A stretch of DNA of 64,000 nucleotides from positions 53,309 to 117,308 of the forward strand of contig CAZLUP010000008.1 in assembly GCA_964562685.1 (NCBI GenBank), in the 5' to 3' direction. The stretch comes from Stanieria sp964562685. Its GTDB lineage: Bacteria; Cyanobacteriota; Cyanobacteriia; Cyanobacteriales; Xenococcaceae. Shown in pieces: positions 54,770 through 63,582 of this stretch; position 1 is the stretch's first letter, and each line of letters opens with the position of its first letter. Under the pieces are notes generated by a model that had not been told where the DNA came from, made no database searches, and was given only the letters and a program-made list of their open reading frames with translations. Made by a program: the position numbers and the translations under genes.

Positions 54770-55510
54770 TTATTCAAAAGGATAAATATAAGCTTCAAGA
54801 CCTTGTTGTTTTAATTGGGTTATAAATTGACTAGCTTGGTCTTTTTCTGCAAAAGCCCCCAAATAAATAAAAACACCTTGAGGAAAATTAACTAAAGAAA
54901 CATTAGCAACTTGTTGTTGGGCTAAAGCTAAGGATGCTTCTCCTGTATATTCTGACAAAATATAATAATAATTAGAATTGATAGACGAAGCCATTCCTGG
55001 TGGATAGTTAGGAATACTAGTAGGAGGAATAGCTAAAGGAGGAGTAATTTTGGGTTCAAGCTTAGAATTACTTACAATCTTATTATTTGTTTGAGCTTGA
55101 GGTAAAGCAATATTGCTTAAACTGGTTTGATTCAAATCGATAAATTCTTCGGCTGCTAAATTAGGACTCTTAACAGAATTAACCTGATTACTTTGAGTTA
55201 ATTTAACCTCGGTATTTGTTTGATAAAAATAAATAACTATACCAGAAACAACATTAGTAAAAAGTAAAATTAGGAGCGAACTAACGATCCAAGGATTAAC
55301 TTTTTGATCTAACCAATTATTAGGTAAAGGAGAAGATAATGCAGTCGGAGCTTGCCAAACAAATTCTGAATTTGATTTAGTTAAATAGCCGTTGGGATTA
55401 TTTTTAGGAGGATTGAAAATATTAATCTCATGTTCGGGAAAAGGTTGATGAACTAAATTAGAAGCTTTGTTTTGATTTTGCTGATTCGGTTGTGATGGAT
55501 TCATAAGCAA
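54770..55510 (-). CDS. SPOR-like domain membrane protein
   Basis: 246 residues. A cytoplasmic Asn/Gln/Pro-rich N-terminus (1-70), one membrane helix (WIVSSLLILLFTNVVSGIVIYFY), a linker, and a C-terminal module of about 75 residues with VFIYLGAFAEKDQASQFITQLKQQGLEAYIYPF. The last part has the beta-alpha-beta pattern of SPOR repeats that bind denuded peptidoglycan glycans. A role at the septum or cell wall is therefore possible. The N-terminal start is uncertain between two Met codons (MLMNPSQP). Monocistronic. Confidence 0.7.
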   Translation of the reverse strand: MLMNPSQPNQQNQNKASNLVHQPFPEHEINIFNPPKNNPNGYLTKSNSEFVWQAPTALSSPLPNNWLDQKVNPWIVSSLLILLFTNVVSGIVIYFYQTNTEVKLTQSNQVNSVKSPNLAAEEFIDLNQTSLSNIALPQAQTNNKIVSNSKLEPKITPPLAIPPTSIPNYPPGMASSINSNYYYILSEYTGEASLALAQQQVANVSLVNFPQGVFIYLGAFAEKDQASQFITQLKQQGLEAYIYPFE

Positions 55511-55663
55511 TAGATATAGTACAAAAAAAATTTTAATGACAATATGAATTTACTCCTTACTATTAGAAATTGAGAATTGTTGGTTTGTAATTCTTAATTT
55601 GGAATCACAAACAATACAAAATATTAATAAAAACAACTGAAGTTTATAAATCTAATAGGCAAA

Positions 55664-56341
55664 ATGTACATTTTAATTGGTGGAGTCGGCATGATGGGAG
55701 CAGATTTAGCAAGAACCTTACTCGAAATGGGACACACCATAGCTGTTATCGATACCAACCCTCTTGTTTGTCAGTATGCCCGTGAAAAAATTGGTGTGAT
55801 GACTTTTGAAGGTAGTGCCGTCAACACAACTGTTTTGCTAGAGGCAGGAATTCGTAAAGCCGATGCGGTTATTGCTACGCTGCAAGATGATGCCCTTAAC
55901 TTGGCATTGGTAACTCTATCCAAACATTACGGTGTAACTCAAATCATAGTACGGATGAGCGATCGCGATTTTACCGAACCCTATCGATTGGCTGGAGCAA
56001 CCCATATTATTAGTACTACCGAGCTTGCCATTACTAGGATTGTCAATGCAATTGAATATCCTGAAGTTGATGCGATGATTCATTTTGAACAAGGGCAAGT
56101 CGAAGTTTTAAAACTGTCAATTCCAAAGCAATGTAATATTGTGGGTCGTAGTATCGCTGAAATCGCTCAAAATCCTCGATTTCCTGCTGGAACTTTGATC
56201 ATTGGCTATCAAGCTCATCCCCATGAAGATTTGATTATTCCTAATGGCAACACTGTTTTAGAAAGTGGTTCAACGATTCTTGCTGTGACTAAACCCCCTC
56301 TTGTTAGGCAGTTGATTGATTTTATGAGGCTATGTTCTTAG
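55664..56341 (+). CDS. TrkA-type NAD-binding K+ transport regulator (RCK_N/RCK_C)
   Basis: 225 residues. The N-terminal Rossmann domain starts ILIGGVGMMGADLARTLL with the acidic residue in AVIDTNP, and continues with FEGSAVNTTVLLEAGIRKADAVIATLQDD. A C-terminal RCK_C/TrkA_C domain (about 135-220) has VLKLSIPKQCNIVGRSIAEIAQN. It would be a soluble gating subunit of a Trk/Ktr potassium uptake channel or an antiporter. No TrkH/KtrB-like membrane gene is next to it. Its stop codon overlaps that of the antiporter gene on the other strand by 4 bp. Confidence 0.9.
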   Translation: MYILIGGVGMMGADLARTLLEMGHTIAVIDTNPLVCQYAREKIGVMTFEGSAVNTTVLLEAGIRKADAVIATLQDDALNLALVTLSKHYGVTQIIVRMSDRDFTEPYRLAGATHIISTTELAITRIVNAIEYPEVDAMIHFEQGQVEVLKLSIPKQCNIVGRSIAEIAQNPRFPAGTLIIGYQAHPHEDLIIPNGNTVLESGSTILAVTKPPLVRQLIDFMRLCS

Positions 56342-57972
56342 TCATCTTTAAGAGATAAAAGTTTTTCATTTAATTCTTTGATCTGAGATTGGGCTAAATC
56401 ATCAGAAAGTATTCCTTTACGTACTGCATCATTGATAGCTCCCTTTTCGGCTAGATAAAGACGACGACGTAGTCCATTTAGATAGTTAATCTCTTCAGCG
56501 TTCTTTTGCTTTTCGGTCATGCGCTGGTTGTAGATATCTCGCAGTTCCCTTTCTGATGAGGCAATTCTTGCCTGGTAGGTAGCAAAGAGTTCCTCATAAA
56601 GAGATTTAGGTAGACTACCAGACTGCAAAAGACTTTTTAATTCCTGTTGGGCTGCCTTGGAGGCAATCAAGTTTAATTGTAGAGTTTCAATTCTCTGTTT
56701 AATTGCAGAATGTTTAGATAATTTTAACTTTTTAACAAACCAAGATAGGCTTAATCCTTGTCCGATTAGTGAAACTAAAACTGTACTAAAGACCAAAGTA
56801 ATTACGTCTGTGCGTCCAGGTAACGTCAATGGTAAGCTAAGAGCGAGTGCCATTGATAAAGAACCTTTAACATTGCCCACGATCAAGATGTGTTGCCAAC
56901 GAAGCGGTAAAGGTCGATCAAAAAAACTGAGTAGATAAAGTAAAGGATAAATTACACATATTCGTCCAATTTGATAAGCTAAAATTGCTAAAACTGCTGC
57001 GGGAATGGTTTTTAAAAGAATCAGTGGTTCTACTTCAATCCCTACCAGTAAAAAAATAAAAGTATTCACTCCAAATCCAGCGTATTCCCAGAAGTTTAAG
57101 AGAGTAACTTTGGTAGTGGCAGAAGTTTGACGAAAACCAAGATTACCAATCACCAACCCAGCTATCAAAACTGCGATCGCACTAGAAACTCCTAATAACT
57201 GACCAATTTGGAATGTCCCCAAAGAGACGGCAACTGTCAGCAAAATATTACTTAAAGCATCATCCAAATACTTAAATAATCCAAGACAAAGATAGCCTAG
57301 TCCTAATCCTAAAATGCCCCCACCAACAAAAGCGATCAAAAGTTGCTCAATTCCCTGACCGACACTAAACTCACCCTGAGTATGAATTGTACTGATCAGA
57401 CTCAGTAACACTAAAGCGATCCCATCATTAAACAGACTTTCTCCTTCAACGATGGTGGCAAGTCTGCCAGGAACAGGTACAGTTCTAAAAGCTGCAATCA
57501 CCGATACTGTATCAGTAATTGTTAGAATTACCCCTATCGCAGCAGCCGTGATCCACTCGAAGTCAAGCCCATATTTAAGCAACGCTGCGGTAATGGCAGC
57601 AGATAAAATCACACCCGGCCCTGCAAGTAAAGCGATCGGTTTGATAGTATTGCGTAACCGACTGATTTCGGTATTAATTGCAGCCTCAAAAATCAAAATT
57701 GGCAGAAACAAATTCAAAATTACTTCTGGGTTTAAGCCAATTGATTCTGGTAATGCCTGTTTAGAAATTGCCAACCCTGCCAAAACTAAACCTATAACAT
57801 AAGAAATTCTTAGCCATCGGGTGATTAAAGCAACGGCAGTCGCGACAAGTAATAAAATGATCAGGGTACTAACTAATCCAGCAAAGGCATTAGGATTTGT
57901 CGAAAGCGTAAATTCTAAATTAGAGTTGGCTAAATTTTCGGCAATAAAATTGCTTGTCACAAAAATTTTCAT
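56338..57972 (-). CDS. Cation:proton antiporter (CPA1, NhaP/NhaS type)
   Basis: 544 residues. About twelve membrane helices cover residues 30-430, with AAINTEISRLRN, ESLFNDGIALVLLSLI (the ND motif of CPA1 ion-binding helices) and VLIAGLVIGNLG. A C-terminal cytoplasmic tail of about 115 residues is rich in charged and coiled-coil-like residues (ELFATYQARIASSERELRDIYNQ) and may be regulatory. It exchanges Na+ or K+ for H+ across the plasma or thylakoid membrane. Convergent with the TrkA-type gene; the two could be functionally linked, but that is inference. Confidence 0.93.
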   Translation of the reverse strand: MKIFVTSNFIAENLANSNLEFTLSTNPNAFAGLVSTLIILLLVATAVALITRWLRISYVIGLVLAGLAISKQALPESIGLNPEVILNLFLPILIFEAAINTEISRLRNTIKPIALLAGPGVILSAAITAALLKYGLDFEWITAAAIGVILTITDTVSVIAAFRTVPVPGRLATIVEGESLFNDGIALVLLSLISTIHTQGEFSVGQGIEQLLIAFVGGGILGLGLGYLCLGLFKYLDDALSNILLTVAVSLGTFQIGQLLGVSSAIAVLIAGLVIGNLGFRQTSATTKVTLLNFWEYAGFGVNTFIFLLVGIEVEPLILLKTIPAAVLAILAYQIGRICVIYPLLYLLSFFDRPLPLRWQHILIVGNVKGSLSMALALSLPLTLPGRTDVITLVFSTVLVSLIGQGLSLSWFVKKLKLSKHSAIKQRIETLQLNLIASKAAQQELKSLLQSGSLPKSLYEELFATYQARIASSERELRDIYNQRMTEKQKNAEEINYLNGLRRRLYLAEKGAINDAVRKGILSDDLAQSQIKELNEKLLSLKDD

Positions 57973-58015
57973 TTAGGCAGAAACTTTCTTCAAATAAGAT
58001 AAATTAGAAAAAAAT

Positions 58016-58057
58016 AAAGCGATCGCATTTAGTGAGTTTCATTATAGCGATCGCTTT
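58016..58057 (-). terminator. ndhF terminator built from two HIP1 octamers
   Basis: AAAGCGATCGC (58016-58026) and GCGATCGCTTT (58047-58057) form a perfect 11-bp stem around a 20-base loop. On the minus strand the stem is followed by TTTATTTTTTT. It lies just downstream of the ndhF stop, as expected for a rho-independent terminator. Confidence 0.75.
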
Positions 58058-58083
58058 AGTGAATTTTTTAATTACAGTGATGA

Positions 58084-60117
58084 TCAGACAACACTAAACA
58101 CCAATACAAAACCCAACACCGCAGCAAAAATAATCAAAGCATAGAATTGGGCGCGACCATTTTCTAAATACTTCAAACCTTCACCACTGACTAAGGTTGC
58201 TAAACCAGTTAAGTTGACAGCACCATCGACTACGCGATAGTCTACTTCCATAATTTGTCTGGCTAAACGACGAGAACCCATGACAAAGACTTTGTCATAA
58301 ATCTCATCAAAATACCATTTGTTGAGAGAAAGCTGGTAAAGAGCGGGATATTTTTTCGCGATCGCAACAGGATCGATTACTTTAGCACGATACATCAAGA
58401 AAGCAACAATAATTCCTACTGTAGCGATCGCCACAGACAGTCCTGCCATAATTAAGAATTCGTTCCAGTCGAAATGACTAGCTTCGGCTGCCATTTCAGT
58501 AACCTTTTCTCCAGGCGCGTGAATAAACTCTTCAAAATAGTTTTCCCAAGGACGACCAATTAAACCAATTCCTACCGAAGGAACTGCTAACACAACTAGA
58601 GGTAATGCCATGGTTAACGGAGATTCATGGGGAGAATGACTGTGTTCATGATGTTCAGCTTCTTCTACATCCATTGCCCCTGGGCCAAATTGTACCCCCG
58701 CTGCGGTTAAAAGTTGCTGACGAATACCCGTATCATTACCACGAAATTCCCCTTCAAAGGTCATAAAATACATGCGGAACATATAAAACGCAGTTAAACC
58801 TGCTGTTGCCCAACCGATAAACCAGAGAGAAGGATTTGCCGAGAAAGCTTGTCCCAAGATTTCATCCTTTGACCAAAAACCAGCAAAGGGAGGAATCCCA
58901 GAAATAGCCAAATTACCAATTAAAAAAGTAATGGCGGTGATTGGCATATACTTGCGCAATCCACCCATCAAACGCATATCCTGCGCTAAAACTGGATTGT
59001 GTCCGACCACTGCTTCCATGCCATGGATGACTGAACCAGAACAAAGGAACAACATCGCTTTAAAATAAGCATGAGTCATCAGATGGAATAAACCAGCCGA
59101 ATAAGAACCAATTCCCATCGCCATGACCATATAACCCAGTTGGGACATGGTGGAATAGGCTAAACCCTTTTTAATATCGTTCTGAGTTAAAGCAATTGTC
59201 GCTCCCAAAAAAGCTGTAAACGCACCAGTCCAAGCAATGACAGTCATTGCAGTAGGAACGTGTTCAAACACAGGATACATCTTAGCGATCAAATATACCC
59301 CAGCAGCTACCATGGTGGCAGCATGAATTAAGGCAGAAATCGGGGTAGGGCCTTCCATCGCATCTGGTAACCAAACATGAAGGGGAAATTGAGCAGATTT
59401 AGCGACAGGACCTAAAAAGACCAAAATCGCAAATAGGGCTGCCAATCCCCCTCCTAACGCTCCAGAAGAGACTAATTCTTCGAGACGTTGACCCATCACA
59501 TCAAACTCAAAACTGCCTGTTGCCCAATATAAACCCAACATCCCCAACAACAAGCCAAAGTCACCCACGCGGTTAGTAACAAAAGCTTTTTGACAGGCAT
59601 CCGCAGCAGCTTTGCGGTCAAACCAGAAACCAATGAGAAGATAGGAACACATCCCTACCAATTCCCAGAAAATGTAAATCTGGACTAAGTTAGGACTAAT
59701 AACTAATCCCAACATCGAAGAACTAAAAATACTCAAATAAGCATAAAAACGTACATAACCTTGGTCATGAGCCATGTAGCCATCGGTATAAATCATGACC
59801 AAAAAGGCTACAGTAGTGACGATTACCAACATCAAAGCATTAAGGTGGTCAATCGTATAACCCATCGTTAGATGAAAGTCACCTGCTGCTGCCCATTCAA
59901 TTGTACGAGTGTAAGCTTCGTGTCCGTGAATCTGACTCCAAAGGATCGCAAAGGACATTACCATTGCTGCACCGAGGATGGAGACGATCAAAACACTATT
60001 AATTTTTCTCAGGCTGTTAGTCGCCTTATTAAAGGAGATCAAACCTATTCCTACCAACATTGCTCCTAATAAAGGTAGGACAGGAATCAGCCAAGCGTAC
60101 TGATATAGCGTTTCCAT
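58084..60117 (-). CDS. ndhF: NAD(P)H-quinone oxidoreductase subunit 5 (NDH-1, NdhF)
   Basis: 677 residues with about sixteen membrane helices. Family segments are LPLLGAMLVGIG, WELVGMCSYLLIGFWFDR, VWLPDAMEGPTPISALIHAATMVAAGVYLI and GLAYSTMSQLGYMVMAMGIG, with the lateral C-terminal helix at the end. The sequence fits NdhF1, the respiratory/cyclic-flow form, better than the CO2-uptake NdhF3/F4, though that split is from memory of the family. It forms part of the proton-pumping arm in the thylakoid membrane. ndhD is not adjacent here. Confidence 0.96.
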   Translation of the reverse strand: METLYQYAWLIPVLPLLGAMLVGIGLISFNKATNSLRKINSVLIVSILGAAMVMSFAILWSQIHGHEAYTRTIEWAAAGDFHLTMGYTIDHLNALMLVIVTTVAFLVMIYTDGYMAHDQGYVRFYAYLSIFSSSMLGLVISPNLVQIYIFWELVGMCSYLLIGFWFDRKAAADACQKAFVTNRVGDFGLLLGMLGLYWATGSFEFDVMGQRLEELVSSGALGGGLAALFAILVFLGPVAKSAQFPLHVWLPDAMEGPTPISALIHAATMVAAGVYLIAKMYPVFEHVPTAMTVIAWTGAFTAFLGATIALTQNDIKKGLAYSTMSQLGYMVMAMGIGSYSAGLFHLMTHAYFKAMLFLCSGSVIHGMEAVVGHNPVLAQDMRLMGGLRKYMPITAITFLIGNLAISGIPPFAGFWSKDEILGQAFSANPSLWFIGWATAGLTAFYMFRMYFMTFEGEFRGNDTGIRQQLLTAAGVQFGPGAMDVEEAEHHEHSHSPHESPLTMALPLVVLAVPSVGIGLIGRPWENYFEEFIHAPGEKVTEMAAEASHFDWNEFLIMAGLSVAIATVGIIVAFLMYRAKVIDPVAIAKKYPALYQLSLNKWYFDEIYDKVFVMGSRRLARQIMEVDYRVVDGAVNLTGLATLVSGEGLKYLENGRAQFYALIIFAAVLGFVLVFSVV

Positions 60118-60434
60118 TACTAACGTCTACATAAAAATAACTTCATTGCTTCACTTTTAGGAATTAAAAAGTGAAACAGTTTTAATTATAAAGAACTGCT
60201 AGAGCTAAGTTATTTATAATTAAAACTGTTTTTTAAGCAAGCTATTACATGAACAAACCTTAAAATTTAGATAAATTGTATTTAATGACCTTGAAGATCG
60301 CAATTGTCCTGGAAAGGATATCAGGCTAGCCCCCTTTGTCGGTAAACTGAATAAATATATCGACGTTTCGCTCGATAGTCTCTAACTAATGACTAGGCAG
60401 ATTAAAAAACATAGTTTAACAGCCACAAGATAAT
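60118..60434. other. Divergent regulatory region between ndhF and tab2
   Basis: 317 bases between two genes read away from each other, so both promoters lie here. The dominant feature is the long hairpin at 60174-60231 listed separately. No gene is seen. Confidence 0.6.
60174..60231. repeat. 19-bp perfect inverted repeat with 20-base loop
   Basis: AAACAGTTTTAATTATAAA (60174-60192) and its exact complement (60213-60231). Inside the loop AACT/AGTT can add four further pairs after one mismatch. A run TTTTTT follows the right arm. It is about 57 bases upstream of ndhF and 200 upstream of tab2. Confidence 0.8.
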
Positions 60435-61313
60435 ATGGGTAATCCGATTTGGGAGCTAGATTTTTATTCCCGTCCAATTTTAGATGAAGATAATAAAAAA
60501 GTTTGGGAAGTGCTGATTTGCGAAAGTCTGACTGATATAGAGCGATCGCCAGATGAGATTTTTCGCTATTCTCAATACTGCTGTAGTAAAACGGTTAATT
60601 CTATCTGGCTAAGAGAAGCGATTGAAAAGGCGATCGCTCAAGCGGGTATCACTCCTAAAAAAATCCGCTTTTTCCGCCGTCAAATGAATAATATGATTAC
60701 CAAGGCTTGTGAAGATGCGGGAATTGCTGCTGCGCCTAGTAGTCGTACCTATGCTCTTAATAATTGGTTAGCAAGGCGAATTAAAGAAGTATATCCCCAA
60801 GAACCAGGCTACGATGAAAAAACCGCTAATTCTACTTCTGTTCAGTATCCTGCTTTAAATGCTATTCCTTTACCAGACGCAGTTAGAGGCGATCGCGGTG
60901 ATAAATGGGCATTTGTGAGTTTGGAAGCTTCTGCTTTTGCAGAAATGAATGAATGGGACATTGCTTTTAAAGAAGCTTTTCCCTTATCCTTACTTAATCT
61001 CAGTCCAGAAACAAAAATTCCTGGGTTAATTATTTTCTCTCCTCGTTCTACGCCTTTAGCAGCTTGGATGTCTGGTTTAGAAATGGGTTTTTTGCATTTG
61101 GAAACCGATCCACGTCCCAGAATTTGTTTGGATACAGGCTTGAGTGATAGTTGGGTGTTGGTTAATTTAACTACCCCTTCCACCTTGACAGAAGCCAAAG
61201 AATTTGAAGCAGCTAAACAAAAAGCGCAAGGAGTTCATTTTCTGGCAATCCAATCTTCGGCTGAATCTGAAAGTTTTGCAGGATTTTGGCTATTATTAGC
61301 CAATAAATCTTAA
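60435..61313 (+). CDS. Tab2/Atab2-like RNA-binding protein (DUF1092)
   Basis: 292 residues. Signature parts are WELDFYSRPILDEDNKKVWE, IRFFRRQMNNMITKACEDAG and the C-terminal GLSDSWVLVNL. The last relates to the WLL/WALS-type end of Tab2. In Chlamydomonas, Tab2 is needed for translation of psaB mRNA, and the Arabidopsis form acts on photosystem I and II. The cyanobacterial member likely binds RNA, but its target is unknown. Single gene on the plus strand opposite ndhF. Confidence 0.93.
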   Translation: MGNPIWELDFYSRPILDEDNKKVWEVLICESLTDIERSPDEIFRYSQYCCSKTVNSIWLREAIEKAIAQAGITPKKIRFFRRQMNNMITKACEDAGIAAAPSSRTYALNNWLARRIKEVYPQEPGYDEKTANSTSVQYPALNAIPLPDAVRGDRGDKWAFVSLEASAFAEMNEWDIAFKEAFPLSLLNLSPETKIPGLIIFSPRSTPLAAWMSGLEMGFLHLETDPRPRICLDTGLSDSWVLVNLTTPSTLTEAKEFEAAKQKAQGVHFLAIQSSAESESFAGFWLLLANKS

Positions 61314-61331
61314 GGAGAACTTTTGCCCTTT

Positions 61332-61359
61332 GTACAGACGTAACATGTTACGTCTCTAC
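61332..61359. repeat. 28-bp palindromic repeat with perfect 20-bp core
   Basis: The core AGACGTAACATGTTACGTCT (61336-61355) is a perfect palindrome, flanked by GTAC and CTAC. It fills the 58-bp gap between convergent tab2 and the GGDEF-EAL gene. Same outer arms as the repeat at 33905-33932. Confidence 0.75.
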
Positions 61360-61371
61360 GATGCTTGATTA

Positions 61372-63582
61372 TTACCACTGAGGATTACTCGCAATCAATA
61401 ATTCTGCTGCTTGACAATCTAAGGGTTTAGCAAAAAAATAACCTTGAGCAAACTTACAGCCTAGTTTTCTTAATTGCTCTAGTTGATAGGTTGTTTCAAC
61501 TCCTTCTGCGATCGCATCTATGCCAAGAGAATGGGCTAAGTTGATAATTGTCCGAACAATTTCGCAGTTTTCGTTATCAGCATTCATCCGACTGACAAAG
61601 GAACGGTCTATTTTGAAAGTATCTAAAGGAAAACTATGTAAGTAACTCAGGGAAGAATAACCTGTACCAAAATCATCAATACTTAATTTAATATTTCTGG
61701 CTTTGATTTGAGCAAGGTTTTCAATAATAGTTTCTTTTTCTTCCATTAAAGTACTTTCGGTGATTTCGAGTTTAAGAAAAAAACCATCTAACTCAGTATC
61801 TTTCAAGATTCGGTCTAAGATCGCAATTAGGCTTGGTTGTTTGATTTGTTGACCAGCAATATTAACATTAATGTGATAAGAAGAAGCGTTGGAAAATTTT
61901 AATTGCCAAGTACGAAGTTGACGACAAGCTTCATTTAAAACCCATTCTCCGATCAAAACAATTAACCCTGTATCTTCGGCAATTTTAATAAATTCTCCTG
62001 GTGGCACTAAACCTCGTTCAGGATCTTGCCAACGGATCAGAGCTTCAAAACCAATCATTTTTCCTGTCTCAAGACCAATAATTGGCTGATAATGGAGGAT
62101 AAATTGTTGACGTGCTAAGGCAAAGCGTAAATCTGTTTCTAACTTTGACAGATAGAGCATTTGAGCATACATCTCGCCATCAAAGATTGCATAACGTCCT
62201 TTGCCTAACTCCTTAGCTCGATACATAGCAATATCTGCATTTCTGATCAATTCGATGCTGTTTTGATAATGAGGAGAATTTAAAACAATCCCAATACTAG
62301 CAGCCGTAAAAGCTGTATGAGTACCTAGATTAATTGGTAAGGTTAATTTTTTTAAGATCCTTTCAGCAACAATGATGACATCACTGATTGCTTGAATTTC
62401 ATCCAGGAGAATGGTAAACTCATCTCCACCTAAACGAGCAATCGTATCGACACTACGACAACATTCCTTTAATAAACGACCAACTTTAACTAACAGTTGA
62501 TCTCCTACTGAATGTCCCAAACTATCGTTAGTAATTTTAAAGCGATCGAGGTCAATATATAATACGGCAAATAAATAATCTGGATGTCTTTTACTACGTT
62601 CTAAAGCTTTGTCCAGATGCTCTATTAATAGAGTACGATTGGGTAACCCTGTTAAGGTATCGTGTAAAGCATTGTAGATTAATTGCTCTTGAGCTTTTTT
62701 TTGTTCGGTAATATCGATGCTAATTCCATCAATGCGAATCGCTTTACCGTTACTATCATAAATAGAGCGACTGCGAGTATTGAGCCAACGTAATTCACCA
62801 TTAGGACGGATGATTCTATACTCTAATTCAAGATTGCTAGAGTAAGGAAAAACTGACAAAGATTGTTTAACTTGTTTGCGATCCTCAGGATGAATTACTT
62901 CTAACCATAAATCAGGTTGATTAACAAATTCGGCAACTGTTCGCTCATAAACTTTTTCGACAGCAGCATTGAGATAGATTAAATTAAAATCCTCGACATT
63001 TGCTGACCAAACTACTTCTTCTAAAGAGTTAAGAATATTTTCTAATTTTTGCTCACTATCTTTTAATAATTTTTGCGTTCGCTGATGTTGAGCAATTTCC
63101 TGATGCAGCTTGTCAATCACATTTTCCAACTCGATAGTACGTTGCTGAACTTTTTGTTCTAAATTTTTATTTAATTGACAAATCTCTGCTTTAGCTGCTT
63201 GCAACTCTAATTGATGTTTGATCCGAACAATAATTTCATCAGCTTGAAAAGGTTTAGTAACATAGTCTACTCCTCCTACAGAAAAAGCTCTAACTTTATC
63301 AAAAACATCGTCTAAAGCACTCAAAAAAATTACCGGAATATCACGAGTTTGCTTTTGAGCTCTTAACTTTTGACAAACTTCATAACCATTTAGCTCTGGC
63401 ATTAAAACATCAAGTAAAATTAATTCTGGACGATGGTATTCAAGCTGTTTCATCGCAGTTTCGCCATCTGTAGCAACAGCTACCTGAAATCCTGCTTGAG
63501 TTAAAATTTCTGAAAGTACTTCCAGATTAGTAGGATTATCATCTATGATTAAAATACTTTGGGAAACTAAAGTTACAGTCAT
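61372..63582 (-). CDS. Response regulator with PAS, GGDEF and EAL domains
   Basis: 736 residues, cytoplasmic. REC domain at about 8-125 with D58 in LLLDVLMPELNG, then a coiled-coil linker, a PAS domain at about 170-300 (EVVWSANVEDFNLIYLNAA, LRWLNTRSRSIYD), GGDEF with ARLGGDEFTILL and EAL with FEALIRW. The EAL part keeps VNIAGQQ, LEITEST, IDDFGTGYSSLSYL, KIDRSFV, AEGVET and FAQGYFF, so phosphodiesterase activity is expected. GGDEF keeps its motif, so it may synthesise c-di-GMP or act as a GTP-binding control domain. No cognate kinase is adjacent. Start is the ATG at 63582. Confidence 0.95.
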   Translation of the reverse strand: MTVTLVSQSILIIDDNPTNLEVLSEILTQAGFQVAVATDGETAMKQLEYHRPELILLDVLMPELNGYEVCQKLRAQKQTRDIPVIFLSALDDVFDKVRAFSVGGVDYVTKPFQADEIIVRIKHQLELQAAKAEICQLNKNLEQKVQQRTIELENVIDKLHQEIAQHQRTQKLLKDSEQKLENILNSLEEVVWSANVEDFNLIYLNAAVEKVYERTVAEFVNQPDLWLEVIHPEDRKQVKQSLSVFPYSSNLELEYRIIRPNGELRWLNTRSRSIYDSNGKAIRIDGISIDITEQKKAQEQLIYNALHDTLTGLPNRTLLIEHLDKALERSKRHPDYLFAVLYIDLDRFKITNDSLGHSVGDQLLVKVGRLLKECCRSVDTIARLGGDEFTILLDEIQAISDVIIVAERILKKLTLPINLGTHTAFTAASIGIVLNSPHYQNSIELIRNADIAMYRAKELGKGRYAIFDGEMYAQMLYLSKLETDLRFALARQQFILHYQPIIGLETGKMIGFEALIRWQDPERGLVPPGEFIKIAEDTGLIVLIGEWVLNEACRQLRTWQLKFSNASSYHINVNIAGQQIKQPSLIAILDRILKDTELDGFFLKLEITESTLMEEKETIIENLAQIKARNIKLSIDDFGTGYSSLSYLHSFPLDTFKIDRSFVSRMNADNENCEIVRTIINLAHSLGIDAIAEGVETTYQLEQLRKLGCKFAQGYFFAKPLDCQAAELLIASNPQW

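Noticed and set aside
57452..57802. 116-codon plus-strand frame inside the antiporter gene
   Set aside because: Antisense to a conserved transporter; its long length follows from codon bias on the other strand.
60842..61198. 118-codon minus-strand frame inside the tab2-like gene
   Set aside because: Antisense to a conserved protein, no start signal or recognisable domain.
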